Assembly: GCA_964552235.1 (NCBI GenBank)
Contig: CAZKGO010000004.1
Location: forward strand, 1 to 64,000
Direction of reading: 5' to 3'
Origin: CAVTHK01 sp964552235
GTDB lineage: Bacteria; Spirochaetota; Spirochaetia; SZUA-6; CAVTHK01
Length of the DNA: 64,000 bases
Part shown: piece after piece, positions 27,301-35,933 of the stretch
Layout: every line of letters begins with the position of its first letter
How positions within the stretch are numbered: position 1 is the stretch's first letter
Position numbers and translations under genes: made by a program
The notes under the pieces: generated by a model
What the model was told of the DNA's origin: nothing
Database searches by the model: none
Seen by the model: the letters and a program-made list of their open reading frames with translations, nothing else

Positions 27301-28161
27301 ATGCTCGCGCCCTCTGATCCCCGCCTTCCTCTTCTGCTGGCCGCGCTGCGCGCCGCCTGGAGCGGCGGGCAGGAAATCCTGCAGGTCTACGGCACCGAAT
27401 TCGCGGTCGACACCAAGGCGGACGCCACGCCCATCACCGAAGCCGACCGCAGGTCCCAGCAGCGCATCCGCGGCATCCTGGCGGCCGCCGACCCTTCGAT
27501 CCCGTTTCTGGCCGAAGAGGGAATCCAGATCCCCTTCGAAGAGCGGAGGGCGTGGCAGCGCTTCTGGCTCGTCGATCCGCTGGACGGCACCAGGGAGTTC
27601 GTGAGCCGCAACGGCGAGTTCACGGTCAACATCGCCCTGATCGAGGGAACACGACCCGTGCTCGGCGTGATCCTGGCACCGCTGCTTTCCCTCGCCTACC
27701 TGGGCGTCGTGCCGGCGGGTGGCGCCTGGCGGCTCGACGACGCCGGCTCCCTCGCCGGGACGGCGGCCATCGACAGCCGGGAGCTGGCCGCGCGGGCGCT
27801 GAGGCTGCCGCGTACGGCGACCCGGGTGTTCACGGTTGCCGCCAGTCGCTCCCACATGACGCCGGCAACCCAGACCTACATCGAGGAGTGCCGGCGCCTC
27901 TTTGGCGAGGCGGAGGTGCGGCAGTCCGGCAGCTCGCTCAAGATGTGCCAGGTGGCCGAAGGGCTCGTCGACGTGTACCCCCGCATCGGGGCGACGTCGG
28001 AGTGGGACGTCGCCGCGGGGCAGGCGATCGTGGAGGCCGCGGGTGGCTCGATCCGCAGGGCCGGCACGAGGGAGCCCCTCGCCTACAACCAGCCTTCGTT
28101 GCGCAATCCGCCGTTCGTCTGCGTGTCGGCGCGCTACCGCGACCGGGTGCCGCCGGGATAG
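27301..28161 (+). CDS. cysQ: 3'(2'),5'-bisphosphate nucleotidase CysQ (inositol monophosphatase superfamily)
   Basis: CysQ dephosphorylates 3'-phosphoadenosine 5'-phosphate, a by-product of sulfate assimilation and acyl-carrier-protein turnover. The 286-residue protein shows the metal-binding motifs: the Glu-Glu pair in FLAEEG, WLVDPLDGTREFVSRNGEF (DPLDGT plus the EFV that marks CysQ), and EWDVAAGQAIVEAAGG. No sulfate-assimilation genes are nearby. The last 28 bases overlap the end of the convergent hydrolase gene. Confidence 0.88.
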   Translation: MLAPSDPRLPLLLAALRAAWSGGQEILQVYGTEFAVDTKADATPITEADRRSQQRIRGILAAADPSIPFLAEEGIQIPFEERRAWQRFWLVDPLDGTREFVSRNGEFTVNIALIEGTRPVLGVILAPLLSLAYLGVVPAGGAWRLDDAGSLAGTAAIDSRELAARALRLPRTATRVFTVAASRSHMTPATQTYIEECRRLFGEAEVRQSGSSLKMCQVAEGLVDVYPRIGATSEWDVAAGQAIVEAAGGSIRRAGTREPLAYNQPSLRNPPFVCVSARYRDRVPPG

Positions 28162-29123
28162 CTCGCGCCGCGGCCGAGCAGGCGGCGCAGCGCCGCCGTC
28201 AGCCCTCGGCCGCCGGCCGGCGCGAGCAGCCCGGCGAGCTCGGCCGCGAACTCGGGCGTGCGCGTGTAGCCGTAGATGTTGTGGGGATCGCGGCGCCGTC
28301 CTTGCCGCCACGTGTTGTACACCAGGATGTCCCTCGGCTGCACGCCGAGGGAGTTCGGCGCGTAGTCGTCGGCCAGGTCGTAGTTCAGAGCGACGGGGTC
28401 CTCCAGGTCGGAAAAGTTGACCCACCGCCCGCGTACGCCCTCGGGGGTGCGGCACAGGCCGGGACGCCCGCCGCCGTCGCTGCGCAGCCTCCGCATGACC
28501 GGGGGCAGGCCGAGCGGCGATCCGATTGTCAGCAGCGAGTCGACCGAAACCCCGTAGCTCGGGTTCGACAGCACGTCGTAGGCGACGATGGTGCCCATCG
28601 AGTGGGCGATCAGCACGACCTGCCGTCGCCTGTGCCTGCGCAGCGCTTCGGCCAGCTCGTCCTGGATCACGTCGCGGGCGGCGCGCACGGTTCTTTTCCG
28701 GTCGACGCAGGTGCCGTAGGTGTAGACCTCGAGGTCGCGGAAGAGCGTCCGGATCACTGCGTCGCTGATGCGGTCGACATGCGTGATGGTCTTCTCGTCA
28801 AAGGCCACGCGGTCGATGAGGCGCTCGAGCTCGGTCCGCAGGGCCTTGCGTAGCCGGCTCGGCTTGCGCAGCAGCGGCGGCTCGCTGTAGGGCTCGTAGG
28901 GCCGCTCGACAGCCAGGGGATGATCGGCCGGAGCCGCGGGGTCGAGGGGCGCCGTGTACAGTAGGTCCGCCCAGTAGACCATCTCGAAGCGGAAGCGCGG
29001 TTCGGGCACCTCGAACAGCCGGAACGCCTCTCGAATCGAGCGCAGCCACCAGTCGGCCAGCACCTGCCGAGGCGGCTTGTTGTCGAGGCCGTGGATGCCG
29101 ACGACGACGGGCAGGCGCGCCAT
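28134..29123 (-). CDS. Alpha/beta hydrolase
   Basis: The 329-residue protein starts MARLPVVVGIHGLDNKPP, a strand-loop with the oxyanion-type HG motif. It contains the nucleophile elbow AHSMG followed by TIVAYDVLSNP and a late LTIGSPLGLPP, as in lipase/esterase-like serine hydrolases. The acid/His pair may lie in the VNFSDLEDPVALNYDLAD and IYGYTRTPEF stretches. It has no signal peptide. I preferred the ATG at 29123 over a TTG one codon upstream because the AGGGGAT ribosome-binding site then has workable spacing. It follows the disulfide oxidoreductase gene by 7 bases. The substrate is unknown. Confidence 0.72.
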   Translation of the reverse strand: MARLPVVVGIHGLDNKPPRQVLADWWLRSIREAFRLFEVPEPRFRFEMVYWADLLYTAPLDPAAPADHPLAVERPYEPYSEPPLLRKPSRLRKALRTELERLIDRVAFDEKTITHVDRISDAVIRTLFRDLEVYTYGTCVDRKRTVRAARDVIQDELAEALRRHRRRQVVLIAHSMGTIVAYDVLSNPSYGVSVDSLLTIGSPLGLPPVMRRLRSDGGGRPGLCRTPEGVRGRWVNFSDLEDPVALNYDLADDYAPNSLGVQPRDILVYNTWRQGRRRDPHNIYGYTRTPEFAAELAGLLAPAGGRGLTAALRRLLGRGASYPGGTRSR

Positions 29124-29130
29124 CAATCCC

Positions 29131-29790
29131 CTACCGCGACACGCCCGCAGCCGCGAGCACCATGTCCACAGCCTGGCGCTCCGGGTACGCGCCGACCATG
29201 GGCTGCTGTGACTCCCCGATCACCGTGTGGGGAACGCCCCCGACGCCGTACTTGTGGGAGAGGTGCGGGAACTCGGTGGCCTCGACCATGGCCGCGGTGA
29301 TCTGCGGGCTCTCGACGGCCAAGCGGAAGGCCGTCACCACGGCCCTCGGGCAGTAGGGGCAGGTCGGCGTCACGTAGACCTGGAGCGCCAGCGGCGAGCC
29401 GATCTTCTTGAGGGCCGCTCTCGAGTCGGGGGCGAGTCCCGAGTCGCCCGACGAAACGAGGAGCAGGCTCTCGAGCAGCGAGACGAACTCGTAGCCGCCC
29501 GGGATGCCGTAGAACCGGATGCCGTAGTCGGTGCCGTCGCCGGCGAGCACGGCCAGCGCGGGGATCTTGTCGATGCCGAGCCGCCTGGCGTCCCCTTGGT
29601 CCTTGACGAAGTCGCGCACCTCGACCGCCAGCCGGTCCGAAAGGGCCGCCACTTCGGCGGCCAGTTCCCGCGTCTCGCGGCAGAAGTCGCACTCCATCTC
29701 CTGGGTGAACACCACGATCTTGACGGGCCGGGTGAGTCCTTTGAGCCTGTCCTGGATCGACTTGCGGTCGCTTTCCCTGATGAATCCCAT
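29131..29790 (-). CDS. Protein disulfide oxidoreductase with two thioredoxin folds (PDO/glutaredoxin-like)
   Basis: The 219-residue protein is a tandem thioredoxin fold. The N-terminal unit has the redox pair C34-DF-C37 (ECDFCRET), and the C-terminal unit has C144-PY-C147 (PTCPYCPRA) with a cis-proline loop GGVPHTV. This is the PDO family, best known from hyperthermophiles and also found in anaerobes, where it works with thioredoxin reductase or in peroxide defence. GGAGG-type ribosome-binding sites precede the ATG. It forms a two-gene leftward unit with the hydrolase and is divergent from the MarR-type regulator. No reductase or peroxiredoxin is encoded nearby. Confidence 0.85.
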   Translation of the reverse strand: MGFIRESDRKSIQDRLKGLTRPVKIVVFTQEMECDFCRETRELAAEVAALSDRLAVEVRDFVKDQGDARRLGIDKIPALAVLAGDGTDYGIRFYGIPGGYEFVSLLESLLLVSSGDSGLAPDSRAALKKIGSPLALQVYVTPTCPYCPRAVVTAFRLAVESPQITAAMVEATEFPHLSHKYGVGGVPHTVIGESQQPMVGAYPERQAVDMVLAAAGVSR

Positions 29791-29895
29791 GGCGTCCTCC
29801 TCTCCTCACGATCAGGCCTCGATGATAAATCCGCCCCGGGCGAGGGGGCAAGGAAGGCCCGCCGTGCGGGGGCCGCCGATCGAGATGCCCGGCCC

Positions 29896-29940
29896 TTGAA
29901 AAGCGCCGCCTCATGCTGTATTGTTCGATAACTGAACAAT
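29896..29940 (+). promoter_or_regulatory. Promoter with overlapping operator of the MarR-type regulator
   Basis: TTGAAA (29896-29901) and TATTGT (29919-29924) are 17 bases apart. A perfect palindrome, ATTGTTC (29920-29926), 7-base spacer, GAACAAT (29934-29940), covers the -10 and the start site and ends one base before the ATG. A regulator dimer bound here would block its own promoter. It could also affect the divergent oxidoreductase gene 150 bases away. Confidence 0.65.
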
Positions 29941-29941
29941 C

Positions 29942-30475
29942 ATGGCAGCCGCTGAACGGGAGCTCCAGGTCCTCGAGAGCATCTACCACAACGGCGCGCG
30001 GGTCAGGCAGCGGGACCTGGCGCGCGTGGCAGGGCTTTCGCTGGGCATGACCAACGCGATCCTCAAGCGCCTCGCCCACAAGGGCTGGCTGGCGATCCGC
30101 AAGGTCAACAACCGAAACATCCTCTACGCCGTGACTGCCACGGGCGCCGAAGAGATCGCCAGGCGCAGCTACCGGTACTTCAAGCGAACGATCAGGAACG
30201 TGGCGGACTACAAGTCGGCGATCGAGCGCCTTGTCTCCGACGCCAGACGCCGCGGCTTCGACACGGTGATGCTCGTCGGGGCGAGCGACCTCGACTTTAT
30301 CGTGGAGCACGTCTGCGCCAAGAGCGGCGTGCGTTTCGTGCGCGGGAGCGAGGGCCGCGACAACGACGGCTGCTTCCGTGTAGTCTCCGAGCGGAGAAGG
30401 CGTCCGGGCGGAAGCCCGGGGGGCGAGGCGGCGGCGAGACCGGCCGTGGCCTATCTCCGCGACATCCTCGGGTAG
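29942..30475 (+). CDS. Winged-helix (MarR-like) regulator, probable regulator of the polysaccharide locus
   Basis: The 177-residue protein has an N-terminal winged helix: QRDLARVAGLSLGMTNAILKRLAHKGWLAIRKVNNRNILYAVTATG-type arrangement, split here as RQRDLARVAGLSLGMTNAIL and LAHKGWLAIRK. A C-terminal region (FDTVMLVGASDLDFIVEHVC) resembles a small alpha/beta domain. MarR-like regulators with this build often sit at the head of exopolysaccharide loci. The gene lies directly before pepM in the same direction, with a 164-base gap. Its own promoter carries a perfect inverted repeat, so autorepression is likely. The ligand is unknown. Confidence 0.7.
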   Translation: MAAAERELQVLESIYHNGARVRQRDLARVAGLSLGMTNAILKRLAHKGWLAIRKVNNRNILYAVTATGAEEIARRSYRYFKRTIRNVADYKSAIERLVSDARRRGFDTVMLVGASDLDFIVEHVCAKSGVRFVRGSEGRDNDGCFRVVSERRRRPGGSPGGEAAARPAVAYLRDILG

Positions 30476-30479
30476 CCCA

Positions 30480-30505
30480 GGGACGTTCTGTTTCGGCGAC
30501 GTCCC
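30480..30505 (+). repeat. Short hairpin in the regulator/pepM gap
   Basis: GGGACGT (30480-30486) and ACGTCCC (30499-30505) form a 7-base stem with a 12-base loop, starting 5 bases after the regulator stop. It has no T-run. It may be a weak terminator or attenuator before pepM. The remaining leader to 30639 holds an AGAGAGG ribosome-binding site and no clear promoter. Confidence 0.4.
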
Positions 30506-30639
30506 CGATGCGCCGCGAGGTCGTTCCCGCTGTCGTCGTCGACGGGCGAGGTCTGTCCGCGCGGCAGCGGCGACCGCGGCGCCTGCCGCCCTGCAGCGAG
30601 CGGCTTTCCGCGAGTGCCGATGATAGAGAGGTCGATGCC

Positions 30640-32256
30640 ATGACCAGGACAAGGCAGTTCAAAGAGCTCCTCACCTCCCCGCGCCTGGAGTTCCTCTGCG
30701 AGGCGCACAACGGCCTGTCGGCGCGCATCGTCGAAGAGGCCGGTTTCAAGGGCATCTGGGGCAGCGGGCTTTCCATCTCGGCGCAGCTCGGAGTGCGCGA
30801 CAGCAACGAGGCGAGCTGGACGCAGGTTCTCGACGTGATCGAGTTCATGGCCGACGCCACGAGTATCCCGATCCTCCTCGACGGCGACACCGGCTACGGC
30901 AACTTCAACAACATGCGACGCCTCGTGCGCAAGCTCGAGCAGCGCGGCGTGGCTGGGGTGTGCATCGAGGACAAGCTGTTTCCCAAGACCAACAGCTTTA
31001 TCCGCGGCACCGCCCAGCCGCTGGCCGACATGGAGGAGTTCGCCGGAAAGATCAAGGCGGGCAAGGACGCCCAGGGCGACGACGATTTCTCGATCGTCGC
31101 CCGCGTTGAGGCCTTTATCGCCGGTTGGGGCCTGGCCGAGGCGCTGCGGCGCGCCGAGGCCTACCGCCTCGCAGGCGCCGACGCGATCCTCATCCACAGC
31201 GCCCTGTCGGTGCCCGACGAGGTGCTCGCCTTCAAGAAGGAGTGGGGCGACCGGCTGCCGGTCGTGATCGTGCCGACCAAGTACTACTCCACGCCGACGG
31301 ACGTCTTCAGGCAGTACGGTTTCTCGATCGCCATCTGGGCCAACCATGTGGTGCGGGCGGCCATCGCCGGCATGCAGCGCGCGGCCCGCGAAATCTACAA
31401 GGCCGAGAGCCTGATGGCCGTCGAGGACTCGATCGCTTCGGTGGCCGAAGTGTTCCGGCTCCAGGGTGAGAAGGAGTTGGAGGAGGCCGAGCGGCTGTAC
31501 CTGCCGCAGAGGGGCGCGGCGAACCAGGCGATCGTGCTCGCCGCGGCCCGGGGCAAGGAGCTCGGCGAGCTCACCGCGCGCAAGCCCAAGGCGATGGTCG
31601 AGATCGCCGGCCAGCCGCTGCTGTCGCACATCGTCGACGGCTACAACGCGGTCGGCATCAAGGACGTGACGGTCGTGCGCGGCTACTGCAGGGAGGCCGT
31701 CGACCTTCCGAGCCTCCGCTACGCCGACAACCCCGAGTACGAAACCACGGGCGAAGTCGCCTCGCTCGCTCGCGCGCTCCAGACCGTGGATTGCGACAAG
31801 GACACGATCATCTCCTACGGCGACGTGCTGTTCAAGAAGTACATCCTCGAGATGCTCTCCGAGAGCGACGAGGCCTTCACCATCGCGGTCGACACCGCCT
31901 GGCAGGAGAGCGTGAACCGCAGGCGCCATGCCGACTACGTCGAGTGCACCCTTCCCTACTCCCGAGAAGTGTTCGGTCAGAGGGTGTACCTGAGGCGCAT
32001 GATGCACGAGCGCACGCACGAACGCGTGCACGGCGAGTGGATGGGTTTCCTCAAGGTCTCGAAAGGCTCCTGCGCGTCGCTCAGGCAAGCGGTCAACGAC
32101 ATCCTGGCCGCGCCCCAAGGGCGCACGGCCAAGATCCCCGACCTCGTCAACGCCCTCGTCGACAGCGGCCGCGAGGTGCGGGTCCTCTACACCACCGGAA
32201 ACTGGCTCGACATCGACAGCCTCGACGACGTCGTGCTCGCGGGGAGGTTCCAGTGA
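30640..32256 (+). CDS. pepM: Phosphoenolpyruvate mutase fused to a nucleotidyltransferase-like domain
   Basis: PepM rearranges phosphoenolpyruvate to phosphonopyruvate and forms the carbon-phosphorus bond that opens nearly all phosphonate pathways. In this 538-residue protein the isocitrate-lyase-fold domain fills residues 1-290, with DGDTGYGNF (81-89) and the diagnostic EDKLFPKTNSF (110-120). The C-terminal half (about 303-538) is an NTP-transferase fold: ARKPKAMVEIAGQPLL, ISYGDVLFKKYI, GNWLDIDSLDD. Its glycine loop reads LAAARGKEL rather than LAAGxGxRL. The ATG has AGAGAGG 8 bases upstream. The GTGA overlap couples it to the decarboxylase gene. Such fusions are known in phosphonate-glycan loci. 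Confidence 0.93.
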   Translation: MTRTRQFKELLTSPRLEFLCEAHNGLSARIVEEAGFKGIWGSGLSISAQLGVRDSNEASWTQVLDVIEFMADATSIPILLDGDTGYGNFNNMRRLVRKLEQRGVAGVCIEDKLFPKTNSFIRGTAQPLADMEEFAGKIKAGKDAQGDDDFSIVARVEAFIAGWGLAEALRRAEAYRLAGADAILIHSALSVPDEVLAFKKEWGDRLPVVIVPTKYYSTPTDVFRQYGFSIAIWANHVVRAAIAGMQRAAREIYKAESLMAVEDSIASVAEVFRLQGEKELEEAERLYLPQRGAANQAIVLAAARGKELGELTARKPKAMVEIAGQPLLSHIVDGYNAVGIKDVTVVRGYCREAVDLPSLRYADNPEYETTGEVASLARALQTVDCDKDTIISYGDVLFKKYILEMLSESDEAFTIAVDTAWQESVNRRRHADYVECTLPYSREVFGQRVYLRRMMHERTHERVHGEWMGFLKVSKGSCASLRQAVNDILAAPQGRTAKIPDLVNALVDSGREVRVLYTTGNWLDIDSLDDVVLAGRFQ

Positions 32257-33398
32257 TCTCGGCAGGGCTGTTCGCCGAGGCCGCCAAGGCTCGGAACTTC
32301 GGCCTGTGGACCGGAGTCCCTTGCTCCTACCTCAAGCCGTTCATCAACTACGTCATCGACTCGGGCGAGCTGCGCTACGTGGCCGCGGCCAACGAAGGCG
32401 ACGCCATCGCCATCGCCTCAGGCGCCGAGCTCGGCGGCGTGCGCGCCATCGCGATGTTCCAGAACTCGGGCCTCGGCAACGCGGTCAATCCGCTCACGTC
32501 GCTGAACGCGATCTTCCGCATCCCGATCCTCGTCATCACAACGCTGCGCGGGGAGCCCGGCGGCCCCCGCGACGAGCCGCAGCACGCCCTCATGGGCCCG
32601 ATCACCACGCGCATGCTCGAGGTGATGCAGATCCCCTGGGAGTTCTTCCCGCAGAACGACGACGAGGTCGAGCCCGCCCTCGTCCGCGCGGTCTCCCACA
32701 TGGAGCAGACCGGCCTCCCCTACGCCCTGGTCATGAAGAAGGGCTCAGTCGCCGACTGGAAGCTGCGCTCCAAGCCCGAGCCGCGCCCGCTCGCGCCCGC
32801 TCCCGCGCGGCAGGGCGCCCTCGCCCCCACAGCCACGCGCGCCGAGGTGCTGCGCGCGGTGCAGGGGAGCCTGCGGCCGGGCGACCTCGTGATCGCTTCG
32901 ACCGGCTTTGCCGGCCGCGAGCTCTACGCCCTCGAGGATCGCCGCGATCAGCTCTACATGGTCGGCTCGATGGGCTGCGCCATGAGCCTCGGTCTCGGCC
33001 TCGCTCTCGCGCAGCCCAAACGCCGCGTGATCGTCCTCGACGGCGACGGGGCCGTGCTCATGCGCATGGGCGGCTTCGCTACGGTCGGCTACGAGCGGCC
33101 GCCTAACATGATGCATGTGCTGCTCGACAACCAGATGCACGAGTCGACGGGCGGTCAGTCCACGGTGTCGCACTCCGTGGACTTCTGCGCCATCGCCGCG
33201 GCCTGCGGCTACCCCGTGACCGCTCGCGCGGCCTCGCCCGAGGAGGTCGCGGCATTCCTGCGGCGCGACGGGGAGCGGGCGTTGAGCCTTCTCCATGTGA
33301 GAGTACTCCCCGGCGCTCCGGAGAACCTGCCCAGGCCCACGATCACGCCGCCCGAAGTCGCCGCTCGCTTCCGCGCCTGCATCAAGGAGGGAGCGTGA
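32253..33398 (+). CDS. ppd: Phosphonopyruvate decarboxylase
   Basis: Ppd is a thiamine-diphosphate enzyme that decarboxylates phosphonopyruvate to phosphonoacetaldehyde and pulls the PepM reaction forward. The 381-residue protein has an N-terminal pyrimidine-binding domain (GVPCSYLKPFINYV, AANEGDAIAIASGAELGG) and a C-terminal diphosphate domain with GDGAVLMRMGGFATVGYE and LLDNQMHESTGGQ. It lacks the middle domain, as usual for this family. A proline/alanine-rich linker (about residues 175-195) joins the halves. The GTG overlaps the pepM stop, with GGGGAGG 6 bases upstream. Confidence 0.93.
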   Translation: MISAGLFAEAAKARNFGLWTGVPCSYLKPFINYVIDSGELRYVAAANEGDAIAIASGAELGGVRAIAMFQNSGLGNAVNPLTSLNAIFRIPILVITTLRGEPGGPRDEPQHALMGPITTRMLEVMQIPWEFFPQNDDEVEPALVRAVSHMEQTGLPYALVMKKGSVADWKLRSKPEPRPLAPAPARQGALAPTATRAEVLRAVQGSLRPGDLVIASTGFAGRELYALEDRRDQLYMVGSMGCAMSLGLGLALAQPKRRVIVLDGDGAVLMRMGGFATVGYERPPNMMHVLLDNQMHESTGGQSTVSHSVDFCAIAAACGYPVTARAASPEEVAAFLRRDGERALSLLHVRVLPGAPENLPRPTITPPEVAARFRACIKEGA

Positions 33399-34579
33399 AC
33401 GACTGTCCCGCGTGCGTAGCTAAGGCAGTCACGGCTGGCGTCTCGAGAGAGGCGATACCGATCTTCCAGAATCGCGTCTACGACTCGGCCGCCGATGCGG
33501 TCGCGGCCCCACGCGGCGCGTTCGAGCTTTTCGTATGTCGTGCCTGTGGCTTCGCCTACAACTCCAGATACGACGGCAGCCTGGTGACCTACGACGATGA
33601 GTACGACAACAGCGTGCCGTCGGCGGTCTTCGCCCGGTACTACCGGTCGGTCGGGGAGTATCTGGCGAACCGCTACGATCTCGGCGAGGGTATCGTATTC
33701 GACATCGGGTGCGGCAAGGGCACGTTTCTGAGGAGCCTCTGCGAGCAGCTGCCGCACGTGACAGGCGTCGGCGTGGACCCGAGCTACCAGGGCGATGCGA
33801 GGCCCGCGGACTGCCCGAACCTGACCTTTGTTCACGACGTGTTCCGGAGGGAGCACGTGCGGGAACGGCCGGCTCTTCTGCTTTGCAGGCACGTGCTCGA
33901 GCACATCGAGAATCCCTTGTCGTTTCTACGCTCCATACGCGAGTCGATCACCCGGTATGGCTCCGTGCCCTTGTTCGTCGAGGTGCCGGACCTGGTGTGG
34001 ATCCTGAAGAACCACGCGTTCTGGGATTTCTGCTACGAGCACTGCAACTACTTCACTCGCGAATCGGCCCGCCTTCTTCTCCAGCGATGCGGCTACGCCG
34101 TCACAGCGACTCGCGACGCTTTCGCGGGACAGTACATGTGGATCGCGGCTGATGATGTGTATCCTCCGGTCCGGACATCGACACGGGATGCGCCGCCCGT
34201 CGAGGAGCTCCTCGAGGCCTATCGCAGCGAGGAATCGGCCCGCGCCGCGAGGATCCGCGAGCTGATCCACACGCAGCGACGGTCAGGCCGACTGATCGTG
34301 GTGTGGGGTATGGCGACCAAGGGTGTGATGTTCGCGAACCTGGTCGACCCGAAACGGCATCTGATAGACGCGTGTGTCGACATCAACAGGCGGAAGCAAG
34401 GCAAGTACATCGCGTTGACAGGACACCTGATCGCCGCCCCGGAGTCTCTCGGGAGTCTCGCGGGACGGAAAGCGCTTGTTGTCGTGATGAACCCGAACTA
34501 CATCGACGAGATCAAGGCCGAGACGCAACGTCTGCGCCTCGACGCGATGCACATCGATGCGAGCGGGAAGCCTCTGTGA
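33395..34579 (+). CDS. SAM-dependent methyltransferase of the zinc/C-methyltransferase family
   Basis: The 394-residue protein has an N-terminal cysteine pattern (CPACVAKA ... FVCRACGFAYN), a SAM-binding Rossmann motif IVFDIGCGKGTFL, RHVLEHIENPLSFL after it, and a C-terminal alpha/beta domain (LIVVWGMATKGVMFANLV ... KQGKY). This is the build of NDP-sugar C-methyltransferases. It lies between two phosphonate genes with a GTGA overlap from ppd. Its codon choice is more mixed than that of its neighbours, and it is distantly related to the methyltransferase at 41826. Sugar or phosphonate methylation are both possible. Confidence 0.75.
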   Translation: MNDCPACVAKAVTAGVSREAIPIFQNRVYDSAADAVAAPRGAFELFVCRACGFAYNSRYDGSLVTYDDEYDNSVPSAVFARYYRSVGEYLANRYDLGEGIVFDIGCGKGTFLRSLCEQLPHVTGVGVDPSYQGDARPADCPNLTFVHDVFRREHVRERPALLLCRHVLEHIENPLSFLRSIRESITRYGSVPLFVEVPDLVWILKNHAFWDFCYEHCNYFTRESARLLLQRCGYAVTATRDAFAGQYMWIAADDVYPPVRTSTRDAPPVEELLEAYRSEESARAARIRELIHTQRRSGRLIVVWGMATKGVMFANLVDPKRHLIDACVDINRRKQGKYIALTGHLIAAPESLGSLAGRKALVVVMNPNYIDEIKAETQRLRLDAMHIDASGKPL

Positions 34580-34616
34580 GGTTGACCGTCACCTGCGTCT
34601 CGATGAGGTACCAAAG

Positions 34617-35822
34617 ATGATGAAGGCACCAGCAAAGCACCGGTCCCCTGCGCCCAAGCGTCGGCAGGCCGCTCGTTCGTCGAAACCCAAGGCTGCGACG
34701 CGCCCGGCGGCCCGCACAAAGGCGGCGCCCAGGCGCACGATCCTGCTGAACCCGGGGCCGGTGACCCTGACCGAGCGCGTGCGCGGGTCGCTGCTCAGGG
34801 AGGACCTGTGCCACCGCGAGCCGGAGTTCGCCGAGCTCGTGCTCGACATCAAGCGGCGCCTCCTGCGGGTGTATCCCGAGGCCGAGCGCGACTACGACGC
34901 GATCCTCATGACCGGCTCCGGCACCTGCGCGGTCGAAGCGATGATCAGCAGCTTCGTGCCCCGAGGCGGCAGGGTGCTCGTGATCGCCAACGGCATTTAC
35001 GGCGAGCGCATGGCCGCGATGGTCGAGGTCCAGGGCAAGCAGCTCGAGCTGGTGCGCTCGGAGTGGCCTGAGGCGATGAACGTGGAGGAGGTGGACCGGC
35101 GCCTGGCGGCCGACTCCTCGATCACCCACGTGCTGGCCGTGCACAACGAGACGACGACCGGCCGCCTGAACGACCTGCCGGCCCTGGCGCGCGTGCTCAA
35201 GAAGCACAACCGCAGGCTGCTGCTCGACTCGGTGAGCAGTTTCGCCGGGGAGGAGATCCGCTTCGCCGACTGGAACCTGGACGCGTTGTGCGCCGTGGCC
35301 AACAAGTGCATCCACGGCGTACCCGGCATCTGCTTCGTGATCGCGCGCAGGGATCTGCTGGAGGGCGGCAGGAGCGGCGCCGCGTCGGTCTACCTCGACC
35401 TCTACCGCTACTACAAGGAGCAGAAGAGCGGCTACTCGCCGTTCACCCAGGCCACTCACGTGTGCGTCGCGCTGCAGGAGGCGCTGGCCGAGCTGGAGGC
35501 GAGCGGCGGGTGGAAAGCGCGCTGGGAGCGCTACCGGTACCTCTCGCGCACGATCCGAGCCGAGCTCGACCGGATCGGAATCCGGCGCTTCCTACCGGAG
35601 GACGCCTACTGCGACGTGATCTCGTCGTTCCATCTTCCCCAGGGAGTGGCCTACCAGGAGCTCCACGACCTGCTCAAGAAGGCCGGCTTCGTGATCTACG
35701 CCGGCCAGGCGGGGCTCTATCACTCGATCTTCCGGATCGCGAACATGGGGGCCATCACCGACGCGGACCTGAAGCGGCTGATCGCCGTGTTCCGCAGGCG
35801 GTTCGGAGCGCCGCGGGCGTGA
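34617..35822 (+). CDS. 2-aminoethylphosphonate transaminase (class V, PhnW-like, biosynthetic)
   Basis: This PLP enzyme should aminate phosphonoacetaldehyde to 2-aminoethylphosphonate. The 401-residue protein shows LLNPGPVTLTERVR, TGSGTCAVEAMIS, VHNETTTGRLND and the PLP lysine in ANKCIHGVPGICFVIARR, which matches PhnW. Residues 1-40 are a Lys/Arg/Ala/Pro-rich tail not usual for the family. No alternative ATG, GTG or TTG lies at the expected N-terminus, so the tail seems real. GAGG precedes the ATG by 8 bases. Position after ppd and before a PntC-like cytidylyltransferase supports the biosynthetic direction. Confidence 0.88.
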   Translation: MMKAPAKHRSPAPKRRQAARSSKPKAATRPAARTKAAPRRTILLNPGPVTLTERVRGSLLREDLCHREPEFAELVLDIKRRLLRVYPEAERDYDAILMTGSGTCAVEAMISSFVPRGGRVLVIANGIYGERMAAMVEVQGKQLELVRSEWPEAMNVEEVDRRLAADSSITHVLAVHNETTTGRLNDLPALARVLKKHNRRLLLDSVSSFAGEEIRFADWNLDALCAVANKCIHGVPGICFVIARRDLLEGGRSGAASVYLDLYRYYKEQKSGYSPFTQATHVCVALQEALAELEASGGWKARWERYRYLSRTIRAELDRIGIRRFLPEDAYCDVISSFHLPQGVAYQELHDLLKKAGFVIYAGQAGLYHSIFRIANMGAITDADLKRLIAVFRRRFGAPRA

Positions 35823-35933
35823 GTGAGGGCTGCGCAAGCGGCATCACTATCCGGGTGGAACGCCGCCATGTCGGAGTGCCGCTGGCCGGGCAGGCCCCTG
35901 GAACAAGCGCTCAAACACTGGTACCTTTGGGTT

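Noticed and set aside
30480..30505. Riboswitch or JUMPstart/ops-like element before pepM
   Set aside because: Only a 7-base stem without a T-run is present, and the ops consensus was not found.
35823..35933. Separate promoter for hicBA
   Set aside because: I found no -35/-10 pair with acceptable spacing. The module may be read from the operon or from a promoter I cannot recognise.
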